Of a stretch of 6,054 nucleotides of DNA, positions 5,663 to 6,054 are shown piece after piece (positions within the stretch are counted from its first letter, which is position 1; every line of letters begins with the position of its first letter). The translations under genes and the position numbers were made by a program. The stretch comes from Pseudomonadota bacterium (lineage in GTDB: Bacteria > Pseudomonadota > Alphaproteobacteria > Rhizobiales > Beijerinckiaceae): contig JAKANG010000105.1 of the NCBI GenBank assembly GCA_021812505.1, positions 1 through 6,054 of the forward strand, read 5' to 3'. The notes under the pieces were generated by a model, which was given only the letters and a program-made list of their open reading frames with translations, did no database searches and was not told the DNA's origin.

Positions 5663-6054
5663 ATGGCGGATATCATCCTGACCATCAACGCCGGCTCGTC
5701 GTCGGTGAAATTCTCGGCGCAGCAGATTGCCGAGGGCAAGCTGACGCCGCTCGCCCTCGGCCAGATCGACGGGATTGGAGGCCGGGCGACCTTTTCGGCG
5801 AAAAAGACCGGCGGCGAAAAGGCCGAATTCGAACTCGATCAGACCCACGCCAGGATCGACCATCGGATGGCGCTCTCCGCAGTGCTCGACTGGATGGACG
5901 GGGCGCTGTCCGGATCGAATGTCGTCGGCGTCGGCCATCGGGTCGTCCATGGCGGCCCGAATTTTTCCCAGCCCATTCTGGTGACGGCGGAAAATTTCGC
6001 GGCGCTCAAGGCCCTCGAGCCTCTCGCGCCCCTGCATCAGCCATACAATCTCGC
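5663..6054 (+). CDS. ackA: Acetate/propionate kinase, N-terminal part (3' end outside window)
   Basis: The first 130 residues of an acetokinase-family enzyme, which interconverts acetyl (or propionyl) phosphate and ADP with acetate (propionate) and ATP. NAGSSSVKF (9-17) is the N-terminal phosphate-binding motif. GHRVVHGGP (91-99) contains R93, equivalent to substrate-binding R91 of the Methanosarcina enzyme. APLHQPYNL (to 130) contains H125, equivalent to its H123. The usual HNP is HQP here. A full-length enzyme is about 400 residues, so roughly two thirds lie beyond the window. The ATG at 5663 is preceded by AGGGG (5654-5658), a rather close ribosome binding site. The gap to the preceding MaoC-PTA gene is only 38 bp with no terminator visible, so the two are very likely co-transcribed and pass acetyl phosphate from one enzyme to the next. 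Confidence 0.95.
   Translation, partial: MADIILTINAGSSSVKFSAQQIAEGKLTPLALGQIDGIGGRATFSAKKTGGEKAEFELDQTHARIDHRMALSAVLDWMDGALSGSNVVGVGHRVVHGGPNFSQPILVTAENFAALKALEPLAPLHQPYNL

Noticed and set aside
1..6054. Mobile element, defence island, CRISPR array or novel multi-gene system
   Set aside because: No transposase, integrase, direct-repeat array, tRNA or toxin-like gene is visible. The genes are ordinary housekeeping or metabolic types with even composition.

Overview
The window is GC-rich DNA with dense coding and alphaproteobacterial-looking proteins. It is probably chromosomal DNA from a member of the Hyphomicrobiales (rhizobial or methanotroph-type relatives). That placement rests on codon bias, the RlmN, Ohr and small-helicase sequence types, and the MaoC-PTA fusion followed by an acetate kinase. 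I cannot name a genus from sequence alone. There are no RNA genes, insertion sequences, CRISPR arrays or phage genes. All seven genes look intact, apart from the two cut by the window edges.

Left part (1-1150): the C-terminal end of a DTW-domain tRNA-uridine aminocarboxypropyltransferase (+) faces a small exported protein of unknown function (-). About 200 bp with two GC-rich hairpins lies between them. A 259-bp divergent region follows, with a readable promoter for the exported protein and the less clear upstream region of rlmN.

Middle (1151-4075): rlmN (+), the radical-SAM rRNA/tRNA adenine C2 methyltransferase, converges on ohr (-), an organic hydroperoxide reductase. Their stop codons share the palindrome CTAG. 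ohr is divergent from a compact RecD-like superfamily 1 helicase (+).

Right part (4076-6054): a probable two-gene acetyl-phosphate operon. The first gene fuses an N-terminal MaoC-type hot-dog domain to a phosphate acetyl/butyryltransferase domain. The second is an acetate/propionate kinase cut by the window end. Together they would interconvert acyl-CoA, acyl phosphate and the free acid with ATP. A TTGACG hexamer and an inverted repeat upstream suggest a regulated promoter.

I see no clearly new multi-gene system. The points most worth checking are the loss of both catalytic dyad residues in the MaoC domain of the fusion, the operator-like inverted repeat before that operon, and the uncharacterised exported protein.
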